A stretch of 35,766 bases of DNA from an uncultured Shimia sp. (GTDB lineage Bacteria; Pseudomonadota; Alphaproteobacteria; Rhodobacterales; Rhodobacteraceae), in contig CALCOY010000031.1 in NCBI GenBank assembly GCA_937897325.1, positions 1 through 35,766 on the forward strand, written 5' to 3'. Below the pieces are notes generated by a model. That model was not told the origin of the DNA, did not search any database, and worked only from the letters and a program-made list of their open reading frames with translations. Both the position numbers and the translations under genes were made by a program. How positions within the stretch are numbered: the first letter of the stretch is position 1; every line of letters begins with the position of its first letter. Positions 32,210 through 35,766 of this stretch are shown here, piece after piece.

Positions 32210-35200
32210 CATCTTGCTCCGGGTCTCTGTCCGTTTGATGTGTTCCAGATCGTTTGCGGTGCGCCTGTCACGCCGTCGATGGTCTCGACCACCCGGAAGC
32301 TCTGCGGCACTGTGCCACCGCCCGGTGGATATGTCACGTCGATCTCCACCTGGACAGATTGACCAGCATCAAGCCTTGCTTCCCAGCTTTGTTCTAGTTG
32401 CCGCCAGGGGCCGCGTTGGTTCAGCGTCGAATCCATGGGCACGACATTGATGCGGTCGGGAGATCCACCAAACATCCGCGCGATCAGGTGACCGCCGTCA
32501 AAGTCGCGCGCCGGCTGGCCAAGATTGCCATAAGCGGCCTGCGAACGGGAATCGCGTACCCAAGGCGGCTGATCGGTGAGGTCTGCTTCTACGCGAGAGA
32601 CATGTCCTTCTGCGTTGGTTTCAAATGCATGTCCATTGTCGTATTCGATCCGATTGTTGGGCTCGAGACCCATAGCCCGGTTTGCCGCTCCGGGTGGTGG
32701 ATTGAGTTCCGGGTTCAGGCTGCCGGATTCGCCGCGGCGGTAGCGTTCTGTGAATTCGCCGCGGATCGGGTCAAATTCATGCACCGGGATTTTGCCGTCA
32801 TTTCCGAACAACACGGGCTGGCCGTCATCGCCGCCCACCCAGGCGTAGCCGTCAGGTGCATCCGCCCAACCAAGGGCTTCCGCCTGTTCGGTTCCCCGCG
32901 ATGGCGCACCAATCCAGCCCCGACCGGCATCGCCGATATCGTTGATACGCTCGGTTTGCCGGTTGATCGCGCGGTTGAGGTCCCTCTGCCGCGCTTCGAG
33001 GTCAGCCACCCGATCCGGGCTGAGATCGGGCCGGGTCAATTCGTCCGCGATGGCCCGCGCTTCGGCATCAATTTTCTGCAGCTCAAGCCGCGCTTCCCAC
33101 GGGGCGGTGCCCATGGTGGGGGGCTCATCACCTAAGATTGCGCGCAAGCGGTCGTGCATACCGCCAGCGGCTTCGATTTGGCGAGCTGTTTCGGTGTGAC
33201 GGGCCAAATCGACGGGGGCGACGTCACCGCCTGTTTCGATCCGGATGTCGCGTGCGCGTCCGCCGCTCTCATTGTAGGCGACGCGGATTTCACCCGGGGC
33301 AAGCCCCGACACTTCGGTCATGGGGTAGGGCGTGCCGGTGCGGAACGTGTTGTCGAGCCGGGTAAAGCTAAACGCATCGCGTAGATCACCGCCACCTGCG
33401 CGCGCTGACGCAACACCCATGCCACCCCAGAAGGCCAAGTTAAGCATCCCCATGGCGCGATCAGCGTTGGACATTTGATCCCAGTTCTGGACCATCTGCA
33501 GCGCCTGATCCCCCATAGCCACCGCATCCGCCGTATCGGCCGCTACAGCGAGCCCTGCGGCCGTCCGGCTGAGCGTTTGACTTACCTGCGCGCCATTGCG
33601 TGCGGCATTGGCCACTTTGATGCCGGAGCCAATCGCCCCGACCGACAGGGTGCCTGCGGCGACTTCCAACCAGCGTGAGCGGTTTTCGGGGTTCGAGAAG
33701 TCAAGCACATCGAGACCCCGTTGGTGATCTTCATAAAGATCCGCACCCGCAGTCCCGGCCGTGTAGGCTCCGGCCGCACCGGCGGCAAGGATGGCTGCCG
33801 TTCCACCTGTTCCAACCACGATAGCTGCGCCGGCCACCACGCCCACGCCGACGGCCGCCCAGTCCAGGACCTGGCCAAAGCGCTCCCAATTGGTGTCCAC
33901 CACCCCGCGTGTGGCTTTCGGATCGATCAACGCAGCACCGGGTTCGAGCCCAGCGGGATAGGTCATCTGCCCTTGCGGCAGTTCCTCGTTTCCGGTCCAG
34001 TCGTCGAAATCGTCGTATTTGCGGCCTTGGTCATCAACAAATCCAACCGATCCGTCGGCACGTTCTACCCGGAAAACGTTGAAGGCCGCGACACCGAATT
34101 CGTTCGATGTGACCGAGACCGGCACGACTGACACACGTGCCCCTCCGCCGCCCAGTTCCTCAATGTTGCGTGCTATCGTCGCCGCACGTGTGTCATTGCC
34201 GTAGTATCGATGATCAAGTCCTGCGGCCAGGCGTGCCTCTCGCGCCGCTGACGTTTCATCTTCGGGCGGCAGTTCGCTGGGGCGTTCGCTAATCGCCTGA
34301 CCGACCGTATTGAGGAGCGCATCATCTGTCAGAAGCTGTCCTTCGGTGCCGCGCGCGGCATATTGCGCGGCCGTTTGTTCTCCGAAGGCTGCTGTTACAA
34401 TGTCGCTTTCCCAGGCGTCCGAAAGCGTATCGGCGTTCCAGGCGCCGTTGCCCATGACGTTTTCAAGCGCCCAGCCCCGCACCTCCGGCTGCACGTTTTT
34501 CGACAAAAGCAGATTGTGCGCGCCACCCTCACCCAAGACGGCTGCGAGACGGTTCGATATGATCTGCCGTTCGGCCGTCGGTGTTGGATGCGTTGCAGGC
34601 TGCGCCGTCATTGCAAGTGCGTCTGCAAAGGCCCGTTGGTTTTGGGGATCCTCCATGTCGCCCGATTGTGCGTAGACAAACATCGATGAGACCAGACGAT
34701 CGGCGCCTTCACCGTTGATCTGACGGTTGGCCACGGCCACCAGGACATCCCTCTGAACGTCAGGTGACATATTCATAACTTCGCGCCCGAGGATGTCCTC
34801 GCGTCCCTCATAGGCGCGCGCCGCGGTCAAGGGATCGGCTTCGAAGGCTGTCTGCCGGATATGGTCGACGAAATCCTCTCGGCTGGCAATTGCGCGAGCA
34901 GCTTTGGCCCTCTCTCGCCGCTCCTGCCATGTCTGCCCGCTTGTGTCTGAGGCGATCACAGGCGGGTTGTCTTGCGCGTCAAAATCGGCAGCAGCGGCCT
35001 CTTCCGACAGCGCCTTTGCAAGTGCTCGGGTAGCGGCGGCATCCCTTTGGACTGCCTGAACGGCTTCGGTGATATTTTCACGCGCGCCGTATCTTGACCA
35101 GACACCGACCGCCTCCTGCGCCATATATTCCCGCTCTTCCGGGGTCAGTTCACCCAGATCCGAGCGACCCAGCAGGGCCTCACCAACTCGGGTGCCGCCA

Positions 35201-35475
35201 ACTTGATCCGTGTTACGTCGGTCGCCCTCGGTCGCACGCGCATGACTTGAGACGTATGCATCGATTTCTGCCCTGCGCTCGGGCGTGACGGTCTGTTGCG
35301 AGGTATGCTGGCGGCGTTCGCCAAGCGCGGCGTAATCGGTCAGTCGGGCCTGGCTGGCGGCTGGATTTGGCAGGGCTTCCGGGCGCGCGCCTAAGGCCGC
35401 GCCCGGCGCCGCGTGCGGTGCGACCTCCGGCGGTGGAACATCCCGCGCGGATGAGCGATCAGCAATCTCAGTCAT
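32209..35475 (-). CDS. Polymorphic toxin with C-terminal EsaD/YeeF-type nuclease domain
   Basis: 1088 residues. The N-terminus is proline/alanine-rich (1-60) with no signal peptide, followed by a mostly helical region (60-400). Residues about 425-530 (YYGNDTRAATIARNIEELGG through GFVDDQGRKYDDFDDWTGNE) resemble the DUF4781-type region of large bacterial toxins; this call is tentative. Two glycine/alanine-rich hydrophobic stretches follow (about 536-575 and 605-620), then a coiled coil (about 794-845). The last 130 residues are an Endonuclea_NS_2 domain: GHAFETNAEGHVSRVEADL, then FDGGHLIARMFGG with catalytic H996, and INVVPMDSTLN with N1010/N1019. It should cleave nucleic acid. No LXG, PAAR, Rhs or two-partner-secretion domain is visible, so delivery is unknown. 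The adjoining DUF600 gene supplies immunity. Confidence 0.85.
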   Translation of the reverse strand: MTEIADRSSARDVPPPEVAPHAAPGAALGARPEALPNPAASQARLTDYAALGERRQHTSQQTVTPERRAEIDAYVSSHARATEGDRRNTDQVGGTRVGEALLGRSDLGELTPEEREYMAQEAVGVWSRYGARENITEAVQAVQRDAAATRALAKALSEEAAAADFDAQDNPPVIASDTSGQTWQERRERAKAARAIASREDFVDHIRQTAFEADPLTAARAYEGREDILGREVMNMSPDVQRDVLVAVANRQINGEGADRLVSSMFVYAQSGDMEDPQNQRAFADALAMTAQPATHPTPTAERQIISNRLAAVLGEGGAHNLLLSKNVQPEVRGWALENVMGNGAWNADTLSDAWESDIVTAAFGEQTAAQYAARGTEGQLLTDDALLNTVGQAISERPSELPPEDETSAAREARLAAGLDHRYYGNDTRAATIARNIEELGGGGARVSVVPVSVTSNEFGVAAFNVFRVERADGSVGFVDDQGRKYDDFDDWTGNEELPQGQMTYPAGLEPGAALIDPKATRGVVDTNWERFGQVLDWAAVGVGVVAGAAIVVGTGGTAAILAAGAAGAYTAGTAGADLYEDHQRGLDVLDFSNPENRSRWLEVAAGTLSVGAIGSGIKVANAARNGAQVSQTLSRTAAGLAVAADTADAVAMGDQALQMVQNWDQMSNADRAMGMLNLAFWGGMGVASARAGGGDLRDAFSFTRLDNTFRTGTPYPMTEVSGLAPGEIRVAYNESGGRARDIRIETGGDVAPVDLARHTETARQIEAAGGMHDRLRAILGDEPPTMGTAPWEARLELQKIDAEARAIADELTRPDLSPDRVADLEARQRDLNRAINRQTERINDIGDAGRGWIGAPSRGTEQAEALGWADAPDGYAWVGGDDGQPVLFGNDGKIPVHEFDPIRGEFTERYRRGESGSLNPELNPPPGAANRAMGLEPNNRIEYDNGHAFETNAEGHVSRVEADLTDQPPWVRDSRSQAAYGNLGQPARDFDGGHLIARMFGGSPDRINVVPMDSTLNQRGPWRQLEQSWEARLDAGQSVQVEIDVTYPPGGGTVPQSFRVVETIDGVTGAPQTIWNTSNGQRPGAR

Positions 35476-35569
35476 GGCAATATCCGTCTTTTGGATCTGC
35501 CGCCAGCACGTTTCAGTTTAGTGCTGGAGCTTGAAGGTGATGTGAAGTCCGCTGGCGTATGCCGCCTGA

Positions 35570-35599
35570 CTGAGCGCATTCCAGCGTGATGCGGCTCAG
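35570..35599 (-). terminator. Hairpin abutting the stop of the small upstream ORF
   Basis: On the minus strand CTGAG-C-CGCAT pairs with ATGCG-CTCAG: ten base pairs with one bulged C and a loop of about nine bases, starting right after the TAG at 35602-35600. There is no T run. It may end the upstream transcript and separate it from the toxin gene. Confidence 0.45.
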
Positions 35600-35764
35600 C
35601 TACATCTGCGCGAGGGTACATGCCGTTAAATCGGGACTTTTGCCAAGCATAGGCAATTGGATCTTGCCACGTCGATCCAAACAGTCGGCAGGGACGAGCC
35701 ACTTGCGCAATTGACCCTTTCCGGGCTTTTGGGGCGCCCATTCTTGATTGGGATGGAGCATCAT
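35600..35764 (-). CDS. Small unrecognised ORF, possibly the 3' end of a gene beyond the window
   Basis: 54 codons from ATG-ATG at 35764, reading MMLHPNQEWAPQKPGKGQLR, then KWLVPADCLDRRGKIQLPML, to a TAG at 35602. The frame is still open at the window edge, so it may be the tail of a longer gene. I recognise no family. The composition is protein-like and a strong hairpin follows its stop at once, which makes it more credible than the overlapping frame at 35472-35741. It is on the same strand as the toxin, 125 bp upstream of the toxin start. Confidence 0.4.
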   Translation of the reverse strand: MMLHPNQEWAPQKPGKGQLRKWLVPADCLDRRGKIQLPMLGKSPDLTACTLAQM

Positions 35765-35766
35765 GA

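Noticed and set aside
35472-35741. 89-codon minus-strand frame upstream of the toxin
   Set aside because: Its sequence is low-complexity and arginine/serine-rich at the end; the alternative frame ending at 35600 next to a hairpin is more protein-like.
35763-35766. Possible plus-strand ATG at the very end, after GGAG
   Set aside because: Only four bases are visible and the spacing to GGAG is short; nothing can be supported.
1-35766. tRNA, rRNA or riboswitch genes
   Set aside because: I looked through the intergenic regions and saw no cloverleaf, rRNA or known riboswitch consensus; a covariance-model scan would settle it.

Overview
The window looks like a chromosomal segment of a marine alphaproteobacterium of the Rhodobacteraceae (Roseobacter group). 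The evidence is moderately high GC, a DUF1467 gene behind methylmalonyl-CoA epimerase, a sulfite dehydrogenase/diheme cytochrome pair, an RTX protein, and many small transposon scars. The assignment rests on gene content and protein style; no rRNA or tRNA gene was found.

Layout. 1-876 (-): start of an RTX calcium-binding repeat protein that runs off the left edge. 1643-3628 (+): aspS, carrying an unusual internal block of about 76 residues. 3772-4491 (-): a receiver-domain response regulator. 4625-5304 (+): methylmalonyl-CoA epimerase and DUF1467. 5261-9199 (-): a run of EI24 membrane protein, nitroreductase, class II histone-deacetylase-like amidohydrolase and a secreted 19-repeat MORN protein. 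9386-11047 (+): glutamine-dependent NAD+ synthetase. 11180-11930: decayed IS1182-type transposase and an IS-end-like sequence. 12146-13386 (+): ECF sigma factor and membrane anti-sigma factor. 13582-15650 (-): periplasmic molybdenum sulfite dehydrogenase and diheme cytochrome c. 15900-16500: IS66 remnants.

16942-25978 (-) is one tightly overlapping nine-gene operon. It encodes a sugar-type ABC importer (binding protein, ATPase, two permeases), an SMP-30 lactonase and the complete four-carbon acid sugar pathway LtnD-OtnK-OtnC-OtnI. The predicted route is uptake of a tetronate or its lactone, lactone opening, oxidation, isomerisation, phosphorylation and decarboxylation to dihydroxyacetone phosphate. 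A divergent LacI-family regulator (26112-27134, +) and two near-identical palindromes in the shared promoter region complete the module.

27135-28750 is a gene graveyard: a metallophosphoesterase fragment joined to a frameshifted redoxin, and a decayed TetR gene that still has its terminator. 28940-31041 (+) is otsB-otsA for trehalose synthesis. 31306-31548 is an IS30 scar.

31691-35475 (-) is the most notable locus: a 1088-residue protein ending in a DNA/RNA non-specific endonuclease domain (Endonuclea_NS_2 type), followed with overlapping codons by a YezG/EsaG-like immunity protein. This is the nuclease/antitoxin pairing known from Firmicute type VII secretion (EsaD/EsaG, YeeF/YezG). Here it sits in a Gram-negative with an unrelated N-terminal region and no visible delivery module. 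A small ORF with a hairpin at its stop (35600-35764, -) lies just upstream.
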